DNA of 64,000 nt from NCBI GenBank assembly GCA_030674185.1, contig CM060305.1, positions 163,404,210 through 163,468,209 on the forward strand. Reading direction: 5' to 3'. Numbering within the stretch: position 1 is the first letter of the stretch; each line of letters begins with the position of its first letter. Positions 49,101 to 61,718 of this stretch are shown piece by piece. Under the pieces are notes generated by a model. That model saw only the letters and a list, made by a program, of their open reading frames with translations, was not told the DNA's origin and ran no database searches. Position numbers and translations under genes: made by a program. The stretch is from Monoplex corrugatus. Its lineage: Eukaryota; Mollusca; Gastropoda; Littorinimorpha; Ranellidae.

Positions 49101-52100
49101 GTTCTCGCGCCCGAAAAATTCTTCAAATAGACTTTTACTCGGGAAATCACTCTCACAGTATTTAGAATTGGTTACTTGATACTATAATAGAGGTTGTTTC
49201 CCTTAAACCGTAACTGGCTTCACGTAGGAATTTTTCTAACGCAAGACGCTAGAATCCTAGCATTGCGTTGTCAGCGGCGAGCTTGCTGAACGCTATACCC
49301 CTAGCGTTCCGGCGCCTGTGGTTCTCCGCGAGAACGCTAGCGGGCTAGCGTTACGATGTGAAAAAGTTAAGTATGCAAACTTGCATCACTGTCCCTCTGG
49401 CATGAGTGAACTTTTGCACTAATATGCCATCTTCATGAACATACGATGCTTCACTGGTTTATATTTCATATCTCTTTCACTTGGAAAGTCATGCCATCTT
49501 CAGGTTTTATCTTCCCGTCATGATTTCTTCAGGTTTTATGACATAGTTGACCTGTTCGTTTAGAGAGATGGAATTAGCTGGATGGCTTTTTCTTTGGACC
49601 TGCACCCTGTCATTACCGCAGCCAACAGGGTGGGGTGGTGTGGTGTATACAGCACTCATTGTAGTTGGTTGCTGTCCTTCCCGTTCAGCAAACTTTGCAG
49701 ATTAAGACTTCCTCTACAGGGCTGTTCATTACCAGCACCTGGATTTCCTACATAATGGTGACACAGGATGGATCATGGCCATCAACAATTTGTTGTGACA
49801 TTAGGACTTAACTAGCATCACAGAAATGAATTCTTCCATATAGACATCAAACTGTTTGAGTCATTGCCACTACTGAGTAGCCTACCTGGCAGTGGTGTGG
49901 TGAAAACCATTTGCAGGTAGGCCATTAACTGTCACCACACATTATGGAGTATAACTATAAGGCTTCTGTACACGATACACAGTCATACAAGACCAGGGCT
50001 CCCAATTTTCCAATTTTTCTTGGAAATCCGAACATGTCATTCACATGTAACAAGATTAGTCCAGTGATAGGCTAATAAAATACCAGTATAAAATATAGAC
50101 AAGGTAAAACATAGTCTAGGTAGGGCCTCAAGACCTGGCCAGCTCATGGGTTTAACTTTATGTGCAGGCTTAAGGCATGTGCCACGGTCACCATACACGT
50201 GGCACCTGTGACGTTAGTGCATATGGAATTCGTTCAGAGTGCAGAGACGTCATCTTGTGAAACTGAAACTGAAGCATGGAAATCCGAGGAAAACCACAGG
50301 CTGCCTTCAAGAAAAATAACGTGCTTTCCAAAAAAATTTTTTTTTCTTATGTGAAACAGTCAGCTGTTTGTCAGAGTGTCGATCTCTTGTAATAGATGAC
50401 TAAACTTTAGGAAGAGAGTTAAATCAGGTATCAATTTCCGCAAAGGTCATTTCCGGTTTTTGTTTCGTTTTGTTTTGTCTTTGTTTGTTTGTCCAAATGC
50501 AGCTTGTCTTCAGAGCCAGTGGCAAAACTTTTGAGGAGTGTGACCATGTCTTGAGCCGATATTCTGGAGAGATCATCTTCCATGGCAAAAACGTTTGACA
50601 AAGACTGCAAAAAATAAATGGTGTTGGGAATGAGCTTCACGAAAAATCGACGTCATGGATATGAGCACATGGCTTTCAAAAATAGCAGAGGTGGCATAGC
50701 TTACTGTGTCTTGTGCCAATGCAACGTCAGTTAACTATAGTTGAGCAGGCATTCAGAAGTAGCAGATGAGGCAGAAAACTGCTGTTATTTAATGTTTGTT
50801 GAAACGAAGAACACATTATAAGAAAGAATGTTGAAGGACCACCCACAATGAAGGATGAAGTTAGAGCAGCACTGAAAAAGATGAAACCAGGAAAAACCCC
50901 AGGACCAGACAATATTATGACAGAGATGATTGAAGCCCTGGAGGAATTTAGTATTGGAAAAAAATAAGTCCTCCTAAATGGGATTTATGACACTGGAAAA
51001 ATCCCCAGAGACATGTCAAAATCAGTTTTCATTGCACTTTCAGAGAAAACAGGGGCTAAAGAATGCGAACTCCATTGCACAATCAGCTTGATGAGTCATG
51101 TGACAAAAATCCTGTTAAGAATAATCATGATGAGGACAAGGAATTGAATCTCTAGCAATATGTAATATAATATATGTACTTTTATTTTTGCAGGTATCTC
51201 TGGGAAATCGCAAATCCTGTTTGCTGTGGTGTTTGCGACTCGTTACTTGGATTTATTCACAGCCTTCATTTCGCCATACAACACCGTCATGAAGATCTTC
51301 TTCGTTGGTTCATCTGTCTTCACTGTCTACCTCATGTACGTTAAATTCAGGGCCACCTATGATGCAAATCATGACACTTTCCGTGTCGAGTTCTTGGTGG
51401 TGCCTGTGGGAGGACTGGCTTTTCTGGTCAACCATGAGTTTTCACCAATGGAGGTAGGATTTATTTTTATTCTTCCCCTCCCTCCGCATTTAATAGTGCT
51501 GACTGAGCCACTGTGTCAGTACTTAGTTTCAGATTTAAACTACAGCAACAATGGAGTGTGCATATTGACTGATTTGTTTCTGTTGATGAAACTTGGTCCA
51601 CTAGTTACATTAGAGAGTAATGGACAATCAGAATAGTGGAAGCATCTTGATTCTTTTTTTTTATCAAAAGAAGGCAAAGGTCACAGATTCTGCTGGTAAG
51701 GTGTTGGCTACAGTTTTCCATGATGCTGATGGAATTCTGCTTGTGGGTTATCCTGAAATGGGTCTGACACTAGTGACAGTCAACCGAGAATAGTCTTCCT
51801 TGCTAAATCATCTTCGATCAGATATCATCAGAAAGCACAGAGGAAAGGTCACATGAGGTGTATTGTTTCATCAAGCTAATGCACCTGCACACAAGTAATC
51901 TTTTGCCATGTCTACCATTTGTGAATGTTGTTTTAAGGTCATTGACCACCTTTCCTGTTCACCAGACTTTGCCCCCTTGGATTAACAAATTTGGAAAAAA
52001 ATGGCTGTTCAGAAATGTGACACAGACATGACATCATAGATGTCAGTGCTTAACTTCAGGTGCTCCCAAAAGTGTTCTGCCAAAGTGGCATTAAGGTGCT

Positions 52101-55100
52101 GCAACGGTCCAGGAAAAGATGTGTGGAGTTGAGAGGGGACTATGTTAAAAATATGATAGGTAAAAAAATCCTATTAAAAAATTTACATATCCTTATATTG
52201 AAGCCGAGAATGTGTAGGACATCCCTAGTACTTAAATTCCTTTTTCATAAAATAACATTAAGATTCTACGTTAAATTGACAGTAAAATTCTCTAGAATTT
52301 ATTCCCTTGCCCATGTACTTTTTCATTATTTTGATGCTTTTGTTGGTTTTGGGATGAAAATCTGACAATTTTGTAAACATGGCTGTTGAACAGATCCTGT
52401 GGACCTTTTCCATCTACCTGGAATCGGTGGCTATCCTTCCTCAGCTCTTCATGGTCAGCAAGACTGGAGAAGCAGAGACCATCACCTCTCATTACCTGTT
52501 TGCCCTTGGCTCCTACCGTGCTCTGTACATCTTTAACTGGATCTACCGTTACTACTTTGAAGGGTTCTTTGACTTGATAGCTGTTGTGGCTGGATGTGTC
52601 CAGACCATCCTCTACTGCGACTTCTTCTACCTCTACATCACAAAAGGTTTGTTCTGTGATTTGCTGCAAATGTGTCATAACATGCACTGGTGTGTCTGGT
52701 GATTTTGTCTGTTTCATGATTTATGTGTTTTTCAAGATTCTCTTAAAGAAATGTTTCTTTCAGATTTAGAAGCAGAATACTTTATCCTTTTGTGGAGTAT
52801 ACTTTCATACCAACACTAGGTATGTCAATATTTTATTTGCACACACTAAACCTGATAAAATCCATAGGACAATCCATTGAGCTTTTAGCACCATCAGCTG
52901 ATGCAGAGACTGCCTTTGTCTATAGTACCCTAAGAAACCAGTTAGCAGAGTTTTAGTGTCAGGTGGAGTTTATTAAGATAACATCTCCACACTTGGAATG
53001 AATTCCATATGTGACTGACACTGCTGCTGATATGTAAAGGAGAAGATCCAAAATGATCATGGCTTTAAGCCATTTGTACATAAGCCCTCTGTTTTGGCTT
53101 AATTAGTGAAAAACTTTTTTTTTCATGCGTTAGAATGAACACCGCATAGATGCAGGGAAGTGGAGAAAATAGTTATCAAACCTTTCTCTCTTTGTACTTT
53201 TTCAGACACATGGACTTTGGATTTTATTAATGATACTCAATTGTGATTTAGAAAATAGATTAATATATAAACCATAATTTCTTAATCTTTCAGAGTTACT
53301 TTTTTTTTCTTTTTGGCATTTTATTTCTTTTTCCTGGTGGTACTTAATTGTCATTTTGAAAATGAATTCATTCAAACCGTAGTTTTCAGAGCATCTGAAG
53401 CTGCTTATTAACTCTTCCTGTCCGATGAGCCGCTGTGAGCGGCTTGGCTGACATACAACTGCATGACAGCAGATAACAACAGTCAGATACTTCCTCTTCC
53501 TTTTCAACCATTTTGCTTTGTCATTCCATGTGTTTTCTTTGTGTGTGCGCCTCGTTTGTTGATATGTTTTCACTTTCCTAAGTTGAGTTTCCATGGCGTC
53601 CTGTTAGGCTCTCTACTGCTCAGGTTGTCATACTTTTTCTGAAATTTTTGACAAAAGTGATGATGAAATAGCTGCCAGTGACATGATGATAGCTTTGTTG
53701 AGAGTGCATCAAGTGCCGAGTCAGAAGAAGCGAGTGTTGACGATCGTGAAGGGCCTTCTTGTTCTGCAAAGAGACCACGCCTCTCCTGTTCTATTTCTTT
53801 TACGTCATCTACAGACACATTGGGGCAGGAACAAGGCAGATCAGCTGATTCTCCTGGTGACAGTGGTGATGTGGGTTGTGGGGGGAGAGTGACAAGGATA
53901 GAGGCAGGCCTGCTCAAAGTAGGCCTAACACCAGTGCAAGTCCAGGATGGACAATGGTGTAATAATAGTAGTTTTGTGTTATTTTAGGTGTGTGACCTGA
54001 CAATGATCAGTGTTGTCTAACTTCATATTATATGAAAAATGAACTTTTTTTTGGTGCTGTGTTCATTTAACGGATGTTGAAGAATGTTTTTTCTTCTTTG
54101 ACTTTGGAACTATAAGGATTACCTGGTCGGCTGGAGCTTACTTAGTACTAACTGTATGCATGAAAAATTATCTGCATTGAATAGTATGCATGCAAAACTC
54201 AAAGGTCAAGTTTTATGTAATGAAGATTATCATGAATTTATTACCTGTATATTGTTAAGAATTCGATTCTGCATAACCCAATAACAACCTTTTTGTTCTA
54301 TGTTGAATACAAACATATCTACAAGTGTTTTACTGACCTTACCCTCTGTTCCAAAATAGGTCGCAGATGAACCCTGCATCCAGTCTGAAAACCCTTAATG
54401 TTCAGGAAGAGTTAACTTAAAAGTTTTTCAACCCATCAGTTTTTCTCATTTAGGCATTTTAATTCTATAAGTCACAGTAGATTTACCATGAGAAATTTGG
54501 GCCTCTTGCAGTGAAGAGAGCATGTCATTGCTGTGCAATGCCAAATATTAATTTAGGTAGACTTAACCCCTAAAAATATTCTTGCGCAAAACTGAGGCTA
54601 TATCGAGATTAGAGCATATTCACATGGGTGCCACTCTTCCGTCTGGGTGACGGAAATCCGTTTTCTCGGCAAGGCCCCAGACGGAAATTCCGTTTTTTCA
54701 TTTTTGTTATTCAAAAAAAAAGAATGTTTGGGGGGAAAAAACCAGTTGAATCGGCGGTATTATGACCGAAGCAGCACTGTAGCAGACGACCGGAAATGAG
54801 GAAGTGCTCTCTATCGTTGAAGACAACACAGGTCCAGCGATCTTTGTTAGGCTACACACATCACTTACGTCACGCCATTGTGCTGATAGTGCCTTCAAGC
54901 GAAAAAGTTTTCGAGTTAGCCTGATTTTCCGGTTTTTTTCAGATTTTCAAAGTGTCACCCTTGTATTCATTATGGTTCTTGAGAATGGAGGTGTTGGTCA
55001 TGACACGTCAGCCTTCAGTTTATATTGTTTAATGTTGCTTAACATGGGCTGTGTTCTATACATCCTGTTTAATAAATCCAGGTGTCAGTGGAGTCTGTAG

Positions 55101-55478
55101 AAAAAACACATACACTTGAAATAGTGACATTAAACTGTGTAGTCACAGTTTTTCTTACTTCATACAGTTGAGCTCACTCAAGTCATAATAATTTTTTTAG
55201 GCTGATACAGGATCAGACTCAGTAAACTAACCACTCTTCCACACTAACAGCTAAGATACTTAAAGTAATTTGCATACTTATTACTTAGCTGACAGCTTGT
55301 AATTTCATACTTAGCTGACTGCTTGTACAGCATTCAAGTAATAACAGGTATAAGAAGCCATTTGTGTATTTTTCTTAGGCGATTGCTTTGCACAATATTC
55401 AGAACATAATACTTAGTGTATATTTTTTCATTTCTTGTTTCAGTTTTGAAAGGAAAGAAGCTGAGCCTCCCAGCCTAA
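43067..55478 (+). CDS. KDELR: KDEL receptor (ERD2), gene B, canonical
   Basis: Joined exons 43067-43157, 51194-51453, 52394-52646 and 55444-55478 give exactly 212 residues plus TAA, the length of vertebrate KDELR1 and KDELR2. The receptor binds KDEL-type C-termini in the acidic Golgi and returns them in COPI vesicles to the ER. Seven TM segments are visible. R5, H12, R47, D50, E117, W120, E127, Y158, R159, W166, R169, D177, D193 and the C-terminal KGKKLSLPA lysines are all present. The introns are 8.0, 0.94 and 2.8 kb, with canonical sites in phases 1, 0 and 1. Gene A lies 15 kb upstream in the same orientation. Confidence 0.96.
44766..45287 (+). mobile_element. Long tRNA-headed SINE, complete, in gene B intron 1
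   Basis: It has A box-like TGGTGTAGTGGCTAATGCAA and B box GGGTTCGAATCCCCATC, then a body of about 400 bases and an A-rich end. It is flanked by ACAGGTCAG at 44757-44765 and 45288-45296. It is the same family as 1574-2118, 26960-27375 and 61719-62109. The 3' body includes GGCCATTAAGGTAGAAAATG, useful as a family marker. Confidence 0.88.
46015..46220. repeat. Degenerate short tandem repeat
   Basis: About ten imperfect units around CACAGGGCAGTCTTCC and its relatives, with a unit of about 15-20 bases. It shows no coding pattern. Confidence 0.6.
46827..47881. mobile_element. TTAA-flanked piggyBac-type non-autonomous element 1
   Basis: TTAA at 46823-46826 and 47882-47885 flanks ends CTCTTATTGTCCG (left) and its exact complement (right). 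The interior contains blocks shared with 53412-54411 (AAGGATTACCTGGTCRGCT and related), so both derive from one family. It has no long ORF and lies in gene B intron 1. Confidence 0.85.
47890..49225. other. No gene recognised in gene B intron 1
   Basis: Single-copy-looking sequence. The 48974-49156 minus frame has no domain. Confidence 0.5.
49228..49370. mobile_element. Small GC-rich palindromic element
   Basis: The ends TTTTTCTAACGCAAGACGCT (left) and, on the opposite strand, CTTTTTCACATCGTAACGCT (right) form imperfect inverted repeats. The interior carries repeated GCTAGCG palindromes. It is a GC island in AT-rich intron and a possible MITE of about 140 bases. Confidence 0.5.
50095..50290 (-). 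repeat. SINE of the 8655 type, minus orientation
   Basis: It matches the reverse complement of 8650-8825: GGGCCTCAAGACCTGGCCAG, CAGCTCATGGGTTTAAC, GTGCCACGGTCACCATAC and a terminal GAAACTGAAACTGAAG. Confidence 0.75.
50800..51130 (+). pseudogene. RTE-like LINE reverse transcriptase finger fragment
   Basis: The translation contains [36 protein letters not shown] and [20 protein letters not shown], the finger domain preceding block A. A stop follows IGKK. The reverse complement at 20686-20995 is the same region. It lies 60 bases upstream of gene B exon 2. Confidence 0.82.
51194..51453 (+). CDS. KDELR: Gene B exon 2
   Basis: Acceptor TTATTTTTGCAG leads into [20 protein letters not shown], through [17 protein letters not shown] TM3-TM4 sequence, to NHEFSPME and donor GAG|GTAGGA. 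Confidence 0.96.
51670..51990 (+). pseudogene. mariner transposase C-terminal remnant in gene B intron 2
   Basis: The translation reads [20 protein letters not shown], then [13 protein letters not shown] and SPDFAPLD. These match mariner VxDxxGI, HxDNAxxHx and SPDLAPxD catalytic motifs, with the second aspartate replaced by A. Stops and frame changes make it a dead fossil. It is a different family from the Tc1 element at 16994. Confidence 0.75.
52394..52646 (+). CDS. KDELR: Gene B exon 3
   Basis: The exon runs from [20 protein letters not shown] through [20 protein letters not shown] (Y158, R159) to [11 protein letters not shown], with D193. It ends in phase 1, with donor AAAAG|GTTTGT. An ATG in the preceding intron bases (52379) is not used. 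Confidence 0.96.
53412..54411 (+). mobile_element. TTAA-flanked piggyBac-type element 2 with N-terminal ORF remnant
   Basis: TTAA at 53408-53411 and 54412-54415 flanks inverted ends CTCTTCCTG. One plus frame from about 53640 encodes [20 protein letters not shown] and [20 protein letters not shown], an acidic serine-rich N-terminus typical of piggyBac transposases. No DDE domain follows. It shares interior blocks with 46827-47881 and lies in gene B intron 3. Confidence 0.8.
54420..55440. other. Remainder of gene B intron 3
   Basis: AT-rich sequence with no supported element. A GTTCCGTCTGG-like inverted pair (CCGTCTGGGTGACGGAAATCCG and CCAGACGGAAATTCCG) lies at 54640-54690. Its left arm is mentioned only as a local repeat. 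Confidence 0.4.
55444..55478 (+). CDS. KDELR: Gene B exon 4 (COPI-signal tail)
   Basis: Acceptor TTGTTTCAG is followed by bases completing valine and then [10 protein letters not shown] and TAA. The lysine cluster is the cytosolic COPI-binding tail of the family. It is too short to be noticed as an open frame on its own. Confidence 0.95.
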
Positions 55479-58400
55479 TGAATCTTGCGTGACCAAAGAA
55501 CGTGAAATCACGGAGTGGATGAGGGTCTACCTTGTGGATTGTCTGTTCATGTGTGCTGGCCAGCTACATTTGTTCAAAACATTGACAAAATGCTGGTGGA
55601 TTTAGGGGGACAAGCATGATCCTGACTGCAAGATAAAAGTCTGAAACAGAATAGAAAAACTTGTGCAAGTTATAAGCAGCAGAAAAGTTGAAAGAGAAGA
55701 CAAGGCTTGCTTTGGGGGAAAAACGGTTATATGGAGTGTTTGTATGAGAAGAAAAATGCTAAGAATGTTTTTAGTTAAAAACAGGTGTGTTTGTTTTAAA
55801 TCAGTAGATATGTGGTGGTCTGGTAGTGGTACTGTAGCTGAATGACAGTGGACATTGTTACCATCAGTTGTGGATGTCCTTGTTACCTTTGCTTGTGTAA
55901 TCTTTTTTTAAATTTTTTTTATCATATTGCGCTTGATCTGTCGCCCTCCCATCTCGTTTACTTCTCTGAAATGTTGGTGGATGCGTGTATTGGTTTTTCT
56001 TCCAGTTGGTTGCGCGGTCGTTTTCCTATGTGTTTTGTACTTCAGGTATGGTTGCAGTCATTTTCAGTAAGTTGCACATGAAAAACATAATAGCTAAAGT
56101 AAATCCTGCCTAAGTTGAATCCTATCTATTGAAAAATAGAAGTAGGTCAGTTTGATACAGTTTGCATAGGAATAAGACAGAAAAAGGATTGGAGCAAGTG
56201 TACAAAAGACTGTGATTCACGTTGTGTGATTATTTGAATCTGTAATTAATTGTTCTGGACAAATATTTCTGGAATATACCTTAAGCCTAGCATGAATGAT
56301 ACCATATGTATTCCACCCAAATCTACCAGCAGTTATCTGGCAGACTTCTTGAGCCTGCTCAAAATCCTATGTGCTGGCAAGGTTTTGAAATGCAGAGGAG
56401 TGGGACAGGAACTATGAAACACTAAACTGACACTACCAGAATGAGTAAGGCATAAAGATAGGCGATAAACACGCCAGTTTGTATTTTGAGGGCTGGGATT
56501 GAACTCAAGACATCAGATCTTGAGCCTGCAGTTCTGTTAAAAGAGCCAGTCAATCGGTGTAAAACCTGTGGCCCAACCTTGTGATATCAGCATGGCACTT
56601 TATCCAACTGAGCTCACGCACCACTAGAAATTGGGTGATAATGACATAAGCATATTTTGTCTTAAGTATACAAATAGGGCAATAGTGATGCAAGGAGAAA
56701 ATCAGTTGAAAAATTGTATGTGTAATCTTTGAGTTTATAGTGGTTTGTTGTAAATGCTTCACTGCTCTAGTCTGAAAATTTTCCATTGATAATTTTTCAT
56801 GGAAAATTTTCGGACTGAAACATGGATTCTCTATGCCTATAGTCTGGAAATTTTGGGCGATTATATGATGTAAACAAGACTGCTTCATTTGAAAGAATGG
56901 TGTGTCTTTGAGCTTTGGTTGAGTGGCAAGAGAGTTGTTGTGCAGACACTCCTTAGAAATCATGGTGTGTGGCACATTCTTTTTGAAGTCATGAGACTTC
57001 TATCAAACCCTGTTGTTGACAGGGGTGAGGCTTATGGCTGGCTCATAGACATACATTCACATAAATTAAAAGGAGTATATTGCATTGTGTCGGTCAAGTG
57101 TACAAGTGTGCCTGTTCAACTTGTCATCTGTTCTGTTCATTTGTGTCGTGCTCATGAACTAGCAATATCTGACCTGTCTTACATATAGCATTTAAAGTAT
57201 ATTTTTTATTGTTTAACTATGTGAAATATGATGATAAATACTTTTGAGACTACTTGGAAGTAAAGTACAATATCTATCAAATCAGTGGGCAGAATTATAG
57301 GGTTGTACTCCATATACTTTCTGAGACATAATGAAGTGAAAATAGCAAGTGAAAATTAGCATTTTATTTCCCCAGCATAAAAGGTACTTACACTTAGCTG
57401 TAATGCCAAAACGGAGTTACGTTATTGTCATTTTAACCAAAGGTGTGTAATAAATTCAGTTAATTAAAGAGTTAAAATAGGAAATTCAATTTTCAAAGTT
57501 ACCATGTTATAATATTGGACATACCCTCTCCAGAATTTGTTAAGATGATGGCTAATGGTGTTCATCAGAATGAGATTTTTGATCACACAATGACCAACAA
57601 GGAATCTCAATCTCCTATTAATGACAAAAGGACCTTTAAAAACTTTCTTGACGTAAGTTTGTTTATGAAATATATATATTTGTTGGAGGAAAAAGTTTGT
57701 GACTAAAGTTTACTTGTGATATATATATATGTATTTGTTGGAAGAAAAAGTTTGTGGAATTTATTATTTTTAGTTTCATGGGTGGGTGGGTGGGGAGGAT
57801 TCATCTAAAATTCAGAGCATTACAGAGAGAGAAAATTAAAAACAGGAACTGTTTTGTACATCAGTATGTTCAAACATGTTACAGAAAATGTGTGGGATAC
57901 AGAGTATAGTAAGTATTTTGTATGTTTAAATCAAACTTATTTAAAATACATAAAACTGTAGTAAATTGAGATAAAACTTATAGTCTTGTTTTCAGAACTG
58001 AACTTTTTTCCATTTTGGTTTCAAGCTCCTTTCCATTGTTTTTAGTTAACTTGTGAATTGTTGTGTCTTGGTCTGTACTTTTGTAAACATCGCCAAAATT
58101 TCATTTATGGTCTCCAGAAACACATGAAAACAGAATGAGAATGTGTATTTAATTAACAATAAAAGGCAAAAAAAATTCAACCAATTGGCCTTTGTCAGGC
58201 GTATACAAAGAGGCAAAAAGCAGATACACAAAACTTAAAAACAACAGCATAACTCTCTTGAAGTGCTTGCTGAAAAAAATCAGGGAAACTGTTTTAGTTC
58301 TTTGTTTTATGAATTTGTTTCTTTGTTGTCGTTTGTGTATGCTTGACAAAGGATTGGCCAAAAATGTGCACATCTTGTTTTGTGAATTGGATGTGTACAC

Positions 58401-59295
58401 ACATTCTGTTTTTGTGTATTTCTGGTTTCTGTTTGTTTGAACGCAGGCAGTTATTTGGTTCAGTTTTGTTTGTCTCTGTTACACATTTTGTGATTTATTG
58501 GTAAAGATGAATTCGGAAAGAACCTTTTTTGTGCTGTTTGCTTTGTTTATTTATCAAACCCTTTTTGTGTTGTTTGCTTTATTTTATCCATTTTCTATCA
58601 TTTATTTTGCATGCTTTTGTTTGCTGGGGTTAATTTATTCTTGTTTTGTAAAAATTTTTTTATAATTCTAAGCATTATTTACGATTGGTGGTGCAAATGA
58701 TACACACGTTACTTTGTAATCTGATATTTGTACAATGAAGTTATCCCACAGTTTTTTTTATGTATTCAGAATTGAAATGTTATTTGTGTATTGAAGTTGG
58801 AAAAGATCTATTTTGCATTCAGAATTGGAACAATGAAATCAGCACAGACAATTCGGAGCACATACAACAATAGAAATTTAAGAACAGATACATTGACCAA
58901 TTCCACTTGTAATGTTAAACAAAACAAAGAAAAACAAAACAAAACACGAGGATGCAAAACATTCAGACATTATTTCTTTGTGTTTGAATTAAACATAAAA
59001 CTTTTAAAAAAGACTGAAGTAATGTTCATTTGTTACTGAGGTAGTACTTTCATTGAAACTATCATTTGAGTAGGGGGAAGGTGCAAGGGAGAGAGTGTGT
59101 GTTTCTGTGTGCTTGTATACATGTGTGTGTTATTGATTGGAAAATGTGGGTAGATTTGTTTGCTCCTGAACAGTTCATGGTTAATTCTACAAGTACCAGT
59201 GTGTGTGAGCAGCAAGAAAATAGACATAAATTTCCAGTAAGATTTGTTTATTTGTATGTTTGTTTGCTTTTAAACTGAAGTCTATCTTTTGGACT

Positions 59296-59441
59296 TTGAG
59301 CATGGTGATATATTTCCTAGTTTTGCCATTCTTTGAGCATGGTGATATATTCCCTAGTTTTGCATTCTTTGAGCATGGTGATATATTTCCTAGTTTTGCC
59401 ATTCTTTGAGCATGGTGATATATTTCCTAGTTTTGCCATTT
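59296..59441 (+). repeat. 37-bp tandem repeat, four units
   Basis: Units of TTTGAGCATGGTGATATATT plus TCCTAGTTTTGCCATTC, nearly identical to each other. Confidence 0.92.
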
Positions 59442-60159
59442 AAACTGAAAAAAAAGCACCTTGTAACTACAGAACCACATGTTAGCGCAGCGATGATTAA
59501 AAATGCTCGGTTTTAAAGTTTCCTGTGATAAATGTGACAGGGTTGAACACTGGGAGTCAGAGAGAAAGAAATTAACTTTAAACGCATCATGTTTGACACG
59601 ATAATGGTAATTAAAGAACATTGCAAATATATGGGACATATAGTATTGTGCTAAGACATGACCACAAAATATTATACTTCCAGGTGGAAAATCAAAGCAG
59701 TTTTTTGAAGTAATAAAGTTGATTCCAGTATTAGAAAAAAAAATCGGAACAAGAAAAAAATCTGTCTGTGAACATATGGTAGAAGCTTCCCAGCATCTGT
59801 TGAGTGCTTGTCAATGAATGTGACAAAGAACACAACTTGTCAAAAAAGACCAGAAACTGTTTGTCATATTCAGATTCTGCAGGTAGAAATGTTTTTTATC
59901 TTGGGTAACAATATTCTTCAGTAAGATCATTCACTTCAATAATGAGACCCAGTGTAGCTTTCTTTAAAGGACATGATTGCACTAGAATACACATCGGCAA
60001 AATCTTTTGGTACATGAATGAAAGTGGACCTGTTCAGCAGCTGACTTAAATAGAAACTGTGATGATCTGTGTTTTGTGAAGTAGTCTGTCTGAATATGAA
60101 AAACTTGATAGTAATATTTTCAGATTTGCTTGGTTATTTCAAAAGTGGTTCTGGTTCAA

Positions 60160-60304
60160 GCTTTTGAGTTTGTATGGTGGTACTGGTTATAGCTTTTGAA
60201 TGGATGTCAGTTTTAACAAAACTCTGTTGACACATGAGTTTGTGTGGTGGTACTGGTCGTAGCTTTTGAATGGATATCAGTTTTAACAAATATCTGTTGA
60301 TACT
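60160..60304 (+). repeat. Tandem duplication of about 74 bp
   Basis: GTATGGTGGTACTGGTTATA and GTGTGGTGGTACTGGTCGTA each start a unit sharing AGCTTTTGAATGGAT and TCAGTTTTAACAAA. Confidence 0.85.
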
Positions 60305-60965
60305 GTTCTCATCTAATCTTGAAATTAGTATCTCCAGACTGTTTTAGAACTTGTGGGATATTTGTCTGTTCGGTGTACATAGATGGAATGCTTCTCACAA
60401 GGATTGTTCAGGAAAACTGTTCCTGTGCATGGACTCATTCATACACTCTCATTGACAGTGATAATCTTAATACCCAGGTGGGAATAGTCTAGCACATTTT
60501 GTCTTGGTCTCAAACTCCATCTAGTGTCATTTTTAATGGCTAAGATCTTCAGTCAGGATCACTTCATGGGTATTGTCATAACATTCTTGTTAATCCAAAA
60601 AAGCTTTCAAGAAAGTTCAAACATACTAAGCTTTACTGCAGGAATTATTACCCTTTGTATTTTGATAACTTAAACATCACAGAAAGTAGTCTACTTTGAC
60701 TGTTGAATGCGAGTCATGTTTGTCTGAGGTAGATGTTGACTTTTTGCATGTACATTATATGTATGTGTTAAATCCACTTTTTCTGTTGCTGTGCAAGTTT
60801 GAGAGGAAAGATTTCTTGTTTCGTTTTTTTATTTTTTTTTTATTTTTTTTGAGGGAAACCTGGATTTTCAGTTTGTGTATGTGATGTTCAAGTGATTTGT
60901 GAAACTGATGAAAGCCCTGGATTTTCTTTTATCAGGAAATGAAAGGGTGACTGTTGTTAAAAGTG

Positions 60966-60971
60966 AATAAA
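60966..60971 (+). terminator. Candidate polyadenylation signal for gene B
   Basis: AATAAA in GTGAATAAAAGTTC, followed by a T-rich TTCTTATTAC. It is 5.5 kb after the stop, and another weaker candidate lies at about 58157. Confidence 0.3.
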
Positions 60972-61718
60972 AGTTCTTATTACTACAACTGATTTGCGCA
61001 TAATATGTATAAGAGGAAGATTGAGACAGAATTCATTTCTTTCATAGCTCAGCCATGATAGGAACCTTCAGTTGAGCTTTGAATAATGCACCAAGGGAAG
61101 CCCAGAATCATTGATTGAAGATCACATGGTCAAAGGAACAAAACCAACTACTATACTATGTCCACTGTCAGATACTTTTTTTTTCATTGATATACGTGGG
61201 GCAAAACTCAGGTAACGAAAGGTTTATTATGTGAAAAGATCTCAGACTGGTCAGTCTGGATGGTCAAATAACATTGCAAGGGAAACCAGTTCAGACTATG
61301 CATGTGATTAAAAACAGTACAGAAGAAGGAGGTGTACTTATGTTCAGTGCCAGTTACATTATTCCTGCAGTTGTGTATTTGGAATTCTATGATTCATAAG
61401 TTCTTTATCTTTCTACTGATTTACAGAGTTCTGTTTACCCACAATGGAATGTGGTCAGCTTGCCTTACAACTGGAGTTCACTGTGCTCCATTAAGAAGTG
61501 TGAAAGTATGCAACACACAGTCAGTCCAAATGAGTTTGGAGAACAGTGTTGTACATGAACAATGTATATTTCCACACCTGTATGTTCCCATAGATTTATG
61601 CAGCTGTTCAGTGCCCACTGCTTCACACAGCTCTATGTTCACTCAGCCCTGTTTTCTGAAAACTATTTTCACACAGCTATGTTAACACAGCAACATATTC
61701 ACAAGATTATATGATCAC

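Larger units (their letters stand above)
55479..60985 (+). other. AT-rich region, possible long 3' UTR of gene B
   Basis: After the gene B stop I find no gene, no complete mobile element and several AATAAA-like signals (58157 and 60966). Low repeat density compared with the rest of the window would fit transcribed UTR. An imperfect inverted repeat lies at about 58175-58375. Confidence 0.35.

Noticed and set aside
61332..61685. 117-codon frame near the right side
   Set aside because: No recognisable domain; it lies in AT-rich sequence with tandem-like CACACAGC words and is probably chance.
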